Positions 56,702-64,000 of a stretch of DNA of 64,000 nt are shown here, in pieces. Made by a program: the position numbers and the translations under genes. The stretch lies in contig JAJZUT010000017.1 of NCBI GenBank assembly GCA_021847105.1, positions 27,957 to 91,956 on the forward strand. Direction: 5' to 3'. Within the stretch, counting starts at the first letter, position 1. Each line of letters begins with the position of its first letter. This stretch comes from Pseudomonadota bacterium. Its GTDB lineage: Bacteria; Pseudomonadota; Gammaproteobacteria; Steroidobacterales; Steroidobacteraceae. The notes under the pieces were generated by a model. It did no database searches, was not told where the DNA came from, and saw only the letters and a program-made list of their open reading frames with translations.

Positions 56702-58057
56702 ATGGACACTCAAGTGGCCGAGAGCCAGCTTGACGATGAACTACCCACAGACTTGCCCGAGGAAGTCGAAGAAGGGTGGCAATACCGCGAGCCAGTGTGG
56801 TGTCCGTGGATCACTGCCACCGGAGAGAACCTGCGGCAAGTGGTCGACGAGATTGTGCATCAGACGCTCAACGCCGAGCGCTTCCTACCGCGATTCAAGC
56901 GCAAGCGTGCCCGCCGAGCTGCTGATCTTGAGACCTTCAGGGCAACAGTGGCATCCCTTGTGGCTCATGTGGCCCATGAGTACCTGCGTGAAGCCGGTGG
57001 CATTCGTGTGTCACTGGAAAGCGCTGTATTGCGCCGAGCGAGCCGCTACCGCAGTCCACTCCAAGGAACGATGCTCCCCCGCATCCTCGACTTGTTGAGC
57101 TGCCCCGAAATGTCTTTCTTGAATGTGGTCAAGGGTAGTCGTGGCTTTGGTCCAAACGGTGGTCGCCAGACGAGCATCACCGCAGGGCCGCGTCTGGTTT
57201 CCCGTCTGGTCTCCCACCGCGTCACTTCAGAGGACATTCAGCGTGCCCCAGGCGAGGAAATCGTGATGCTGAAGGGCACCAAGGATGATTCTAGCGGACG
57301 CTCTGCACTTGTCGACTACGCAGACAGTGAGCTGGCCGACCGCTACCGCACCGATGTGCGACAGCTGAACGAGTGGCTGGACGGAGCGGACATCACCTAC
57401 ACAGGCACGGACAAGCGTGGCGACGACCGAGACCGGTTCTTACGCCGTTACTTCACCCGTGGGGACTGGTTCAGTGGTGGTCGGCTGTTCGGTGGCTTCT
57501 GGCAGCGATTACGCAAGGCTGATCGACTGGCGAATGTCGAGATTGATGGTCGACCTGTCGTGTCGCTGGATTTCCGAGCAATGCTGCCGTCGTTGGCCTA
57601 TGCGTACGTCGGGCAACCAGTGCCCGCAGGCGACCTCTACGCGGTCACATTCACCGACACTGAAGGATCACCGCGTGTGTTGCCCCGAGAGACCGTGAAG
57701 AAGATCTTGAGTGCCGCCTTGAATGGCGCAAAGGAATGGCCACGTGAGCTGCGCGAACTTCGGTCGGGGCTTCCTTGGTCCTCGGTGCTGCAAGCGCTCA
57801 GGGAACATCACCCGGCCATTGCGCACATGTTCGGGGCAGACTTTGGTCAGTCGTTGACTTTCACCGAGTCGACCATCCTGCTCGATGTGCTGTTCACGCT
57901 GAAGGACGCCGAGGTGGTTGCGCTGCCTGTACATGACTGCATTGTCGTGGCCGACGCACATGCACAGCTGGCCGAGCAAGCGATGCTGGACGCGTTCAAG
58001 ACCCATTGTCACCAAGATGCGCGCGTAGCCATTGAGCGCGCAAAGGAAATTGCATGA
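56702..58057 (+). CDS. Putative TV-Pol-like family A-type polymerase of a mobile element
   Basis: The 451-residue protein has, in order, GGRLFGGFWQRLRKADRLANVEID (about residues 258-282), a motif A-like VSLDFRAMLPSLAYAY with D290, a motif B-like helix RETVKKILSAALNG with R329 and K333/K334, and a motif C-like LPVHDCIVVADAH with H411 and D412. These are the palm and fingers motifs of superfamily A polymerases in reduced form, as described for transposon-virus polymerases (TV-Pol; Iyer, Abhiman and Aravind). No exonuclease domain is present. AAGGAG lies 7 bases before ATG 56702. It probably primes or copies the element DNA. It overlaps the next small gene by 4 bases. Confidence 0.72.
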   Translation: MDTQVAESQLDDELPTDLPEEVEEGWQYREPVWCPWITATGENLRQVVDEIVHQTLNAERFLPRFKRKRARRAADLETFRATVASLVAHVAHEYLREAGGIRVSLESAVLRRASRYRSPLQGTMLPRILDLLSCPEMSFLNVVKGSRGFGPNGGRQTSITAGPRLVSRLVSHRVTSEDIQRAPGEEIVMLKGTKDDSSGRSALVDYADSELADRYRTDVRQLNEWLDGADITYTGTDKRGDDRDRFLRRYFTRGDWFSGGRLFGGFWQRLRKADRLANVEIDGRPVVSLDFRAMLPSLAYAYVGQPVPAGDLYAVTFTDTEGSPRVLPRETVKKILSAALNGAKEWPRELRELRSGLPWSSVLQALREHHPAIAHMFGADFGQSLTFTESTILLDVLFTLKDAEVVALPVHDCIVVADAHAQLAEQAMLDAFKTHCHQDARVAIERAKEIA

Positions 58058-58275
58058 ACAAGCTGACGCACATCGACCGATATCGATTGAAGCGACGTTC
58101 CCACGGGATGGCGAGTAACTTGGGACAGTCAGGTCGACCTGCTGAACTCTCGCGTGACCTTCAGAAGCTTGCGGACGAGATCATCGGCTGCATGGTCGAA
58201 CAGGGTATGGACGCACTGGAAGCTGCGCAGGAAGTGGCGCGCAGACGTGGTGTTCCTGTGCCGCCTGCTGCGTAG
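58054..58275 (+). CDS. Small protein coupled to the polymerase-like gene
   Basis: A 73-residue protein (MNKLTHIDRYRLKRRSHGMASNL at its start, then a helical ELSRDLQKLADEIIGCMVEQGMDALEAAQEVARRRG). Its ATG overlaps the stop of the polymerase-like gene (ATGA), so translation is coupled. A basic N-terminus and helical body suit a small DNA-binding accessory factor. No family is recognised. Confidence 0.65.
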   Translation: MNKLTHIDRYRLKRRSHGMASNLGQSGRPAELSRDLQKLADEIIGCMVEQGMDALEAAQEVARRRGVPVPPAA

Positions 58276-58334
58276 GTCGACCACGCTTCGCCGCGCAGCG
58301 AACGTTTACCTTGCGCCGCGTTAATAGAACCGGG

Positions 58335-59045
58335 TCATTTGAACGATCGAAGCGCCAAGCGTCGGCGCGCTACAAATCCTATCAGCACCAATCCCGCCAG
58401 CATTAGTGCCAGCGGGCTAGGCTCTGGTGCTCTCACCGGTGCACCGACGTCGCCCGCGTGTACAGCCCACCCGTAAAATCGATTGGTTTTCCACGCGTTG
58501 AAGAACTCTACGCCTCCATTAAAGTTAAAGCTCCATGCTTCCGACGTATTAGCATCGTACTGCGTGGTGGACCAATAGAAGCTTGATTGAAGATTAGAGA
58601 ATGGGCCGGAGTTAACAAGTGATGCCCCTGCAGTGCCATCCAGGACATTGTAGAAAAGGTACCCCATCGGGCTGCCAGTGCAGTTGAACCCGTATCCCTC
58701 CATGCCTGAGTAGGTTAACTGACTGTAGATGTTTAGGTATAAGTTTGGGCCTTCTTGATAAGAGCACGAAGGGTCTGGTTGTGCTGTTGCTGGAAGTGTC
58801 CAACCAGTCACGCCATTAACGTTCAAACCCGTTGCCCAACTATTCGCTTGCGACCAAGTCATGAGGCCGTTCATGTCGGCATTGGCAAGCCACGTCAGAT
58901 TCGTTGTGGAATCGTAGTAGGCCTGATAATTCGTGCCGCCAGGTGTCGTAGGCAGCACCCCGATCAAAGTGTCCGCCTGCGCCATCCCGCCGGCCACGAG
59001 GAGTAGAACCCCAAGCAATGTCCACAAACAGCCGCGCACTTTCAT
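58335..59045 (-). CDS. PEP-CTERM anchored exported protein (DUF1566-like)
   Basis: A 236-residue exported protein with a signal peptide (MKVRGCLWTLLGVLLLVAGG to about residue 24). The middle segment DSTTNLTWLANADMNGLMTWSQANSWA and GWTLPATAQPD resembles Lcl/DUF1566-type domains. At the C-terminus the PEP-CTERM signal is PEPSPLALMLAGLVLIGF followed by ARRRLALR. It needs an exosortase elsewhere in the cell. It is transcribed opposite to the element genes. An envelope or extracellular role is expected; no function is known. Confidence 0.88.
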   Translation of the reverse strand: MKVRGCLWTLLGVLLLVAGGMAQADTLIGVLPTTPGGTNYQAYYDSTTNLTWLANADMNGLMTWSQANSWATGLNVNGVTGWTLPATAQPDPSCSYQEGPNLYLNIYSQLTYSGMEGYGFNCTGSPMGYLFYNVLDGTAGASLVNSGPFSNLQSSFYWSTTQYDANTSEAWSFNFNGGVEFFNAWKTNRFYGWAVHAGDVGAPVRAPEPSPLALMLAGLVLIGFVARRRLALRSFK

Positions 59046-59715
59046 AAGTGCTCCTCAAGAATAAAGTTTGTTCCGATATCTTGCTAATCGCAAAGCTTCG
59101 CACGTTCTGAGCAGATTCTCCACTTCATTATATGAGCCGTAAGTTTATACGACGTCATCATTCCAAGACCTTAACAATGTAAGCAAAATTGGCGAAATTG
59201 ATTTGCGCGTGCCCCTCAACACGCACCAGCATGACTCAGTCGAGCTACTAATTGGCGGTGATGCTCGGCGCGGTTTTCAAGGTCAGCGGCTGATGATGAT
59301 TCGGGCAACTAACGACATGCCGATGATTTTCATTGTGTCACGCGGCACTCGACTCGCCACCGAGCGAGCCACATAGCCCCGACCACCACTCATCATCCCC
59401 CGTCACTGTCGGCCCGACTCGTTCACCGAGCGCGCCGCCTTGCGTGGCCCCGAGCGCCACACCTCCCGTCCCCTGAAGTTTCACCCGCGTGGCATCGCGA
59501 GCTGCCGCGTGGGTGCTTTCCTGTATCCCGCTCGCATTTCCCATCAATCACACACTGCGGCCAGAGTGCCGCCCAAGGCTCACCCTTGTTCTTCCCTACC
59601 TTCCTGATGTCGTTCTGCGCCTGCGCTCTGCTGGCGTGGGTCGACGCCACAGCGACTGCCGTGCCGCCCCGCGTGCCGCATTGCGTCCCCCTGTCGCACA
59701 CCGTGGGCGCTGCCC
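59046..59715. other. Gap without supported gene
   Basis: About 670 bases. The first part (59046-59220) is AT-richer and would contain the promoter of the PEP-CTERM gene. The rest is GC-rich with overlapping open frames that show no ribosome site or family feature. Confidence 0.5.
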
Positions 59716-59898
59716 ATGAGTAGCGCAAGCTTCCCCCAGGGCCACCAGCGTCCCCCGCTAGGTCGCTTCGCTGCTGAATGTTTCGTGTGCGGCCAGCTCT
59801 TCCGTGGCCTGCGTGACTTTGAAGCGCACCGCGACATCGTCCGCTCGACACTCGTTGAGTGCGTACCTGTCCCCCGTGTACGGAGGGGGCACCGATGA
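59716..59898 (+). CDS. Small zinc-finger protein
   Basis: A 60-residue protein with one putative zinc finger: CFVCGQLFRGLRDFEAHRDIV, i.e. Cys-x2-Cys then a helix with His, of the kind often found in short proteins of phages and integrative elements. The stop overlaps the ATG of the next gene by 4 bases (ATGA), which supports it as a true gene. Likely a DNA-binding regulator or packaging-type factor, not proven. Confidence 0.65.
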   Translation: MSSASFPQGHQRPPLGRFAAECFVCGQLFRGLRDFEAHRDIVRSTLVECVPVPRVRRGHR

Positions 59899-60323
59899 GT
59901 GACTTGGAAAACCACGTTCACACGTCGACACCCGAGAACGACGACTACGCACAGTACAGGGCCGTCGATGTAGGCAGTCTGGATGCCACGACGCGCGATG
60001 AAGCACTCGCTTACATCCACGATCTGCGCACCTATGGCCAGCTGACGCCCGAACAGTTCGCCGAGCTTGACGCCAAGTTCAGAGCGAGCGGAGCGCTGCT
60101 GCCAGCAGAGAGGTACCAGGCAAAACGAGAAGAAGTCGCCCGCGAATTGAACGCTGCGGAGGAGGCGAGACTGAATAAGAACTCGCTATTCCTGGCCGTG
60201 TTGCCGGGTCTACTGTCTGACATGGGGTTGTGTATTAATCCGTTGCCGAGAGTCTCGGCAGATCCCGCGCCACACGACGAAAGCCTAAGCGAGCTGTTCG
60301 CTCACTACGGCCTGTCCTATTGA
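59895..60323 (+). CDS. Unknown small acidic helical protein
   Basis: A 142-residue protein starting at ATG 59895 behind GGAGGGGGC. It is acidic, with a helical middle (TTRDEALAYIHDLRTYGQLTPEQFAELDAKFRA) and a charged AEEARLNKN segment, then a hydrophobic stretch SLFLAVLPGLLSDMGL. It is coupled to the zinc-finger gene before it. No family is recognised. Confidence 0.65.
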   Translation: MSDLENHVHTSTPENDDYAQYRAVDVGSLDATTRDEALAYIHDLRTYGQLTPEQFAELDAKFRASGALLPAERYQAKREEVARELNAAEEARLNKNSLFLAVLPGLLSDMGLCINPLPRVSADPAPHDESLSELFAHYGLSY

Positions 60324-60351
60324 ATATAACCAAACAACAGAGAACCTAATA

Positions 60352-60966
60352 ATGAACGATGAAACAAAAGTCCCCGCCGCTCCCGCAGTAAACAGCATGG
60401 ATGCGCAGATTGACGCATTGGTTGCCAAGCTAGCGCGGCCTGGAGCTACCCGAATCGAGGGCGACAAGGGTGCAATGCAAATGACCATTAGCCGCGACGA
60501 GAACGGCAATTTGAACAGCCAGCAAACCGTGCTGCGCGCGCCCACTCCGTCGAGCGGCCGTCTACCTGACAGCGGGGTCGACACGCAGGCCGAGGCACAG
60601 CGCCTGCACCGTCAGCTCAACGACATGGACGAGCGTCTGAAGGCCGTCGCAGGCTTCGACCGCGTCACGGGCAAGCCGCTCTTCGTACTCCCAGAAGGGA
60701 GCCGTGAGCGTCAAAATCTGGCGTTGCAGCGCGATCAGTTCGCGCGGTCTGTGACCCACCAGCTTGGAGTGTTTCGGCAACTCGACGCGCAACGCGAGGC
60801 AGACCGCAACAGCGTGACTGGCCCTGAGGCAGAGCGCCGTATGACTGAAGCGTTCACTCTAGGCAACCCGGAGCGAGCACGGGCACTTCGCGAGGAATTG
60901 GATCGACTCGAAGCCGCCGAAGCCGCCCAGATGATTTTCGCAGCCCGTCGAGGCAGCCGCAAGTAA
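60352..60966 (+). CDS. Unknown coiled-coil-rich protein
   Basis: A 204-residue hydrophilic protein with a disordered N-terminal third, helical segments from about residue 75 (QAEAQRLHRQLNDMDERLKAVAGF) and a C-terminal helix (AEERR-like, then ALREELDRLEAAEAAQM). It lies 28 bases behind the previous gene in the same direction. The pattern resembles phage structural or scaffold-type proteins, but this is only an impression. Confidence 0.6.
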   Translation: MNDETKVPAAPAVNSMDAQIDALVAKLARPGATRIEGDKGAMQMTISRDENGNLNSQQTVLRAPTPSSGRLPDSGVDTQAEAQRLHRQLNDMDERLKAVAGFDRVTGKPLFVLPEGSRERQNLALQRDQFARSVTHQLGVFRQLDAQREADRNSVTGPEAERRMTEAFTLGNPERARALREELDRLEAAEAAQMIFAARRGSRK

Positions 60967-61069
60967 AAGCCGAGGTGGTCGCCATCGTCTCTGACAGTGA
61001 GAGGCGGTGGCGACTGCCGCGCGCCACTTCAACATCACATCAACTCACATCAACCAAAGAAGGTCCATC

Positions 61070-61288
61070 ATGTCGAAACCTGACTACTCCAATCTCAATA
61101 CCACCGCAGCCGCCGCATCTTTCACCGTAAACGGCAACACGGCGCCGACTAAGCTGTCTGACGCAGTAGCCGCCATCTCCGCGTACCTGTCGACCCCGCC
61201 GAGCACAGGAGCGGCCAAAGCCAATGCGGCCGTGGCCGCGCAGCAATTCAACGCGCTCGTGGCAGCCATCAACGCTTTTAGTGCGTAG
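61070..61288 (+). CDS. Alanine/asparagine-rich small protein
   Basis: A 72-residue protein rich in Ala, Thr, Ser and Asn (SKPDYSNLNTTAAAASFTVNG then AVAAISAYLSTPP). ATG 61070 is preceded by AAGAAGG. Weakly supported by ribosome site, direction and composition. No family is recognised. Confidence 0.5.
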   Translation: MSKPDYSNLNTTAAAASFTVNGNTAPTKLSDAVAAISAYLSTPPSTGAAKANAAVAAQQFNALVAAINAFSA

Positions 61289-61478
61289 TCCACACGAGTT
61301 CTCAGGTGGCGCTCGGGATCACCGGGCGCTGCCTGAGGCTTCGTCTCGTTCGTCCCTGCGGTCGACGAGTTCATCCCCGAAATCGACGAGTTCGTCCCAG
61401 GGCGACCTCTAGCGCCACCTGAGCGGTCTTTGGTCGACCGACACCCGAACCAGCCTTGAGCGTGATCGCTGCCTCTGG

Positions 61479-61539
61479 GGCCACTCAGGTGCGACCACAC
61501 GGCCACTCACGGCCACTCAGGGCGACTACACGGCCACAT
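61479..61539. repeat. GGCCAC-type direct repeats (iteron-like)
   Basis: GGCCACTCA occurs at 61479, 61501 and 61511, each followed by a related word; the copies at 61479-61500 and 61511-61531 share GGCCACTCAGG and a GCGACnACAC ending. A fourth shortened GGCCAC begins at 61532. Four copies in 61 bases in a gap of the element suggest an origin or a protein-binding array. The preceding sequence also repeats TCGACGAGTTC (61362 and 61379 approximately). Confidence 0.55.
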
Positions 61540-61570
61540 TCCGCCACATCAATTCACGCCGAGAAACCCC

Positions 61571-62122
61571 ATGAATGAATTCACCACCACTTCGCTGTCG
61601 GGGCTGCGCGATCTGCTCGCCGCAAAGGCCGCAGCGCCACCCGATCCACCGAAGCTGAATCTATTGAGCAACCGGCCCAAGGCCACCGTGAGTGGCATAC
61701 ACAAGGCTGCTGATGCGGCACCGACCGTGGCACCTGCGGCCCCCGAGCCGACTACCAAAGCGCCGCCGAGCGTGTCCGCCAGCACTTCCCGTCCCCGTAA
61801 GCGACTGCCACGCGTCCCGAAAGGGACGCCGCGCGACCAGTCGCTCATTCGGGCGAAAGCGAAGATCTCTGCCTGCATCAACCTGATCGCGAAGATTCAG
61901 GCAGGCAACCGGGCGATCTACGAGGCACGGAGACAAGGCGCTAACAGCCCGCGCGATTTCGCGCTGGCAACCACCGAGGCGTCCATCCCGTCCTGGGAGT
62001 CGCAGCTACGAGGCCATCTGGAATACACGCTGCCGGTAGTTCGGCGGTACCTGGATGAGCTAGACGAGTTACGCCGAGTGAACAATACGAACACAACAAA
62101 GGAAAACGACCAACATGAGTGA
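61571..62122 (+). CDS. Unknown protein with proline-rich N-terminal half
   Basis: A 183-residue protein. The first 90 residues are disordered and Ala/Pro/Thr-rich. From about residue 90 a helical part follows (RDQSLIRAKAKISACINLIAKIQAG, then LEYTLPVVRRYLDELDELRRV). It starts at ATG 61571 and overlaps the next gene by 8 bases. No family is recognised. Similar to small proteins of phage-derived elements by composition only. Confidence 0.6.
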   Translation: MNEFTTTSLSGLRDLLAAKAAAPPDPPKLNLLSNRPKATVSGIHKAADAAPTVAPAAPEPTTKAPPSVSASTSRPRKRLPRVPKGTPRDQSLIRAKAKISACINLIAKIQAGNRAIYEARRQGANSPRDFALATTEASIPSWESQLRGHLEYTLPVVRRYLDELDELRRVNNTNTTKENDQHE

Positions 62123-62498
62123 ACAATACCGACTGCACGAAGTGCCGGAAGGCTGGCCCGAGTCAGCTCGCTGGGATGAGTCAGTTAGAAACGCATTGCG
62201 CCGATTCGCGAACATCAAGGGAATACTTGAGCGCATCGAGAGAGTGCTGAAAGACCCCAATGTGTGTCGCGCTGCAGCCACCGCGCCAATCACTAGCCGA
62301 AACTTACGGGCCGTAGAGGTGCATGTGGCACAGGCGTGGAATGAGCTGGCGAAGTTCGCAGAGCAGATGAAAGCCGAGCAGGCCGAAAGCGAACGGAAGG
62401 TTGCCGAGAGTGGGCGCGAGTTGCAGCAGAAGGTGACCGAAGGGCAGGGCGAACGGTTACGCTACGTGTGCGGGCGGATCGATTTTGATGAGGACTGA
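62115..62498 (+). CDS. Unknown helical protein, last gene of the element operon
   Basis: A 127-residue protein, helical through most of its length (WDESVRNALRRFANIKGILERIERVLKD, then AWNELAKFAEQMKAEQAESERK). The start overlaps the end of the previous gene by 8 bases, so the two are coupled. No family is recognised. It closes the run of plus-strand small genes from 59.7 kb. Confidence 0.6.
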   Translation: MSEQYRLHEVPEGWPESARWDESVRNALRRFANIKGILERIERVLKDPNVCRAAATAPITSRNLRAVEVHVAQAWNELAKFAEQMKAEQAESERKVAESGRELQQKVTEGQGERLRYVCGRIDFDED

Positions 62499-62596
62499 GC
62501 AGGTTTGCCAGCCTAACGCGAGTCAATGTCGTCAGATGAATATGGGCCGCGTGCGGCTCCTCTATTGGGCTCAGCATTGCGTGTCTTGATGAGGCT

Positions 62597-63442
62597 TCAA
62601 GGTGCCCGCTGCTGCGCTTTAAGGTCGGTTGGCCTGAATTTTAGTCGCTTGATCGGTATGCGTGCGGAGAAAGGCACGTCTGCTTCGATTCCTTGAGCAA
62701 ATCGCGCCAGCCCCTCGTGGGTTGCCGTCACTGGTACGAAGGCCCGAGCGTCGGTCACGCCGGGGACTTCATAGTACCATCCACCTTCGCGCCAACGAAG
62801 TGCCAGAATATACGTGTGCCCTTGGGGGCAGAGCGGACAACTAACTGAAACTGAGCCGTATATGCGGTCACCGCGCTTCAGCTCCGACGCAACTTCTGGC
62901 GTAAACAATTGCTGAGGGCCGCCAGTCTGATGTGGTTGCAACCAACCAACTGTGACTGATGCGACTTTGAGAGGTTGGATAGTTCCAGGAGATCGTTCAG
63001 GAGAATCGACATCCCACAATGCAGGTACCCATATGATTTCTCTGACGACCGCGCCGGACAAATTCTCAACTGCCAAATCTGGTTCGGTTGGGTTGACGAA
63101 ACGCAGCGCTACGTTCGGGGTCATCATTACTTCACGCCAGCTGTACTGTCGCCACGCCTTCCACAAGGCGGTTCCGCCGAGCAACGCGAGCGCCACAGCA
63201 ATAGCGAACTCCCACCGGCTGGACCGTTCTCGCCAGTAGATTGGCAGAAGGACGACGAACCCAACCAACAGGACGTAGGCCGTGAAACGTGGCACCAGTC
63301 CGGACCACCCAAACGTCTCGCGCAACGCTAGGGAGACTCCTAAGGTGGCGTAGGCGACGAAGCAATAGCCCAATGCCCACTTGACTGCTTTGTTGCGCGC
63401 GACCTTCTCCCAGGCCGCGCGTGTTGCATGCGCCAAACTCAT
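62597..63442 (-). CDS. Membrane protein with soluble C-terminal domain
   Basis: A 281-residue protein with three hydrophobic segments in the first 95 residues (about 22-42, 52-70 and 78-93) and a large soluble part that contains beta-strand-like segments (NVALRFVNPTEPDLAVENLSG, VGWLQPHQTGGPQQLF) and a CPLC motif near residue 212. It is on the opposite strand to the element operon. No family is recognised; the CPLC pair might bind metal or form a disulfide. Confidence 0.65.
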   Translation of the reverse strand: MSLAHATRAAWEKVARNKAVKWALGYCFVAYATLGVSLALRETFGWSGLVPRFTAYVLLVGFVVLLPIYWRERSSRWEFAIAVALALLGGTALWKAWRQYSWREVMMTPNVALRFVNPTEPDLAVENLSGAVVREIIWVPALWDVDSPERSPGTIQPLKVASVTVGWLQPHQTGGPQQLFTPEVASELKRGDRIYGSVSVSCPLCPQGHTYILALRWREGGWYYEVPGVTDARAFVPVTATHEGLARFAQGIEADVPFSARIPIKRLKFRPTDLKAQQRAP

Positions 63443-63530
63443 TGAGTGGTCTCAGCCATGTTCCGCCCTGGGGGCTAGTCGTATGCTACCTACGGAGTCG
63501 ACCCCGAGCAACGCGGCTGATGGGTGCCAC

Positions 63531-63830
63531 CTAAAGGTCTTTCACGAGCGCCTCGACGTCTTCCCCATAGGTCACTCTGCCCACCGCCTCAACCAGTCGG
63601 TCCCATTCAGGTCCGGTGGAGTAGAGGCCATACGTCAGATCGCCGCGTGCGTGCCCCACCAGTAGCTTTGTGGTGGAGCTGGGAACGCCCGCATCTTCGC
63701 ATCGCTGGATGAAGCTTCGTCGCAGCCCGTGGGCGTCAAGTTGCTTGGGTAGACCCATGCGTTCCAGATATCGCCTGTAACGGTTTGCTAGCGCGTGACT
63801 GCGCCGCTGGTCTGCACCAGCGCATTGAGC
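63531..63830 (-). pseudogene. 5'-truncated tyrosine integrase remnant
   Basis: The last 75 residues of an integrase are intact from the ATG at 63758: HGLRRSFIQRCEDAG (the HxxR box), TTKLLVGHARGDL (the second histidine) and the tyrosine segment LTYGLYST. The same frame continues upstream with HALANRYRRYLERMG and stops at a TAA near 63834, so the first arginine box and all N-terminal domains are missing. It is a truncated remnant of a recombinase different from the two intact ones. Confidence 0.82.
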
Positions 63831-63845
63831 ACTTTAGGAACTGGG

Positions 63846-63870
63846 TTCGATTCCCAATTGCGGAATCGAA
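63846..63870. repeat. 9-7-9 inverted repeat next to the integrase remnant
   Basis: TTCGATTCC (63846-63854) and GGAATCGAA (63862-63870) are perfect inverted arms around the 7-base spacer CAATTGC. This is the geometry of a tyrosine-recombinase core site. The left arm plus two G is also identical to the tRNA T-arm word GGTTCGATTCC of tRNA-Cys, although that word is common to many tRNAs. It may be the scar of an attachment site. Confidence 0.5.
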
Positions 63871-64000
63871 TGGGTAAGCACTCCGGCATCCCCGTTCTTC
63901 CGACGTTGAGCTGATGGCTCGATGCTCTGGCAGCGGCAATGGGCCGCATGGCGAGGGCATGAGGATGAGCGATGAGACGCGAGGGGAACTGACGCTGGGG
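63871..64000. other. End of window, no supported gene
   Basis: The last 130 bases are GC-rich again and contain no recognisable gene; small open frames on the minus strand have no support. The sequence may already be chromosome beyond the element or another mobile fragment cut by the window end. Confidence 0.4.

Noticed and set aside
63844..63870. Second copy of the tRNA-Cys attachment site
   Set aside because: Only the universal T-arm word GGTTCGATTCC agrees; the following tRNA 3' bases (GACCCTAGCCTCCA) are absent.
63736..63960. 74-residue minus-strand frame continuing the integrase remnant
   Set aside because: It is in another frame and shows no recombinase motif, so it does not restore the missing part.

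Overview
The window looks like a chromosomal segment of a GC-rich gammaproteobacterium with an integrated element at its right end. The evidence for the lineage is the uvrC-pgsA-tRNA-Gly order typical of gammaproteobacteria, Gram-negative envelope genes (TonB-dependent receptor, RND pump, OmpA-like protein, YcbB-type L,D-transpeptidase) and a PEP-CTERM signal. A member of a Nevskiales/Steroidobacterales/Xanthomonadales-like group is my guess. It cannot be proved from this sequence alone.

Region 0.1-11.4 kb is an energy and stress block. It holds a PMA1-type proton P-ATPase, a LOG-family protein coupled by a 1-base overlap to a compact RNB ribonuclease, phosphoketolase with acetate kinase (sugar phosphates to acetyl-P to ATP), and a saccharopine-dehydrogenase-like protein with an ALDH7-type dehydrogenase (probable lysine to aminoadipate route). 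Region 11.4-17.4 kb is housekeeping: class II DAHP synthase, isocitrate dehydrogenase, family 5 uracil-DNA glycosylase, uvrC, pgsA and tRNA-Gly. A 1.5 kb stretch without a recognisable gene follows (17.4-18.9 kb).

Region 18.9-30.2 kb is envelope and transport: an OmpA-like protein, an RND permease without an adaptor gene, an aminotransferase, a TonB-dependent receptor, an acetamidase/formamidase and an APC permease. At 30.3-31.6 kb a second, class I DAHP synthase is preceded by a textbook-like attenuator: a 27-residue leader ORF containing GYYRFYW and a terminator that can be replaced by an alternative pairing. Then come a YhaO/YhaN-like nuclease-ATPase pair, a COG4705-like membrane protein, an L,D-transpeptidase, a PilZ protein, a second-type FtsH, a zinc alcohol dehydrogenase, a Sir2 deacylase, a secreted tandem M42 peptidase whose first half has lost catalytic residues, an ArsR regulator with the two cysteines of persulfide sensors, a fructosamine kinase and a DUF3079 protein.

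From tRNA-Cys (48.69 kb) onward the content is accessory. A 529-aa tyrosine recombinase sits beside the tRNA with repeated AGGTACA motifs. An AT-richer two-gene cargo follows, the first gene having a HEPN-like motif, so it may be a defence system. Then comes a cryptic element (52.7-62.5 kb) with a 206-aa FimB-like recombinase, many small unknown proteins, direct repeats, and a 451-aa protein with the three motifs of family A polymerases. That protein resembles the transposon-virus polymerases (TV-Pol) described in mobile elements. A PEP-CTERM protein, a membrane protein and a 5'-truncated integrase remnant beside a 9-7-9 inverted repeat complete the right end. No full copy of the tRNA-Cys 3' end was found downstream, so the island probably runs beyond the window or has a decayed boundary.
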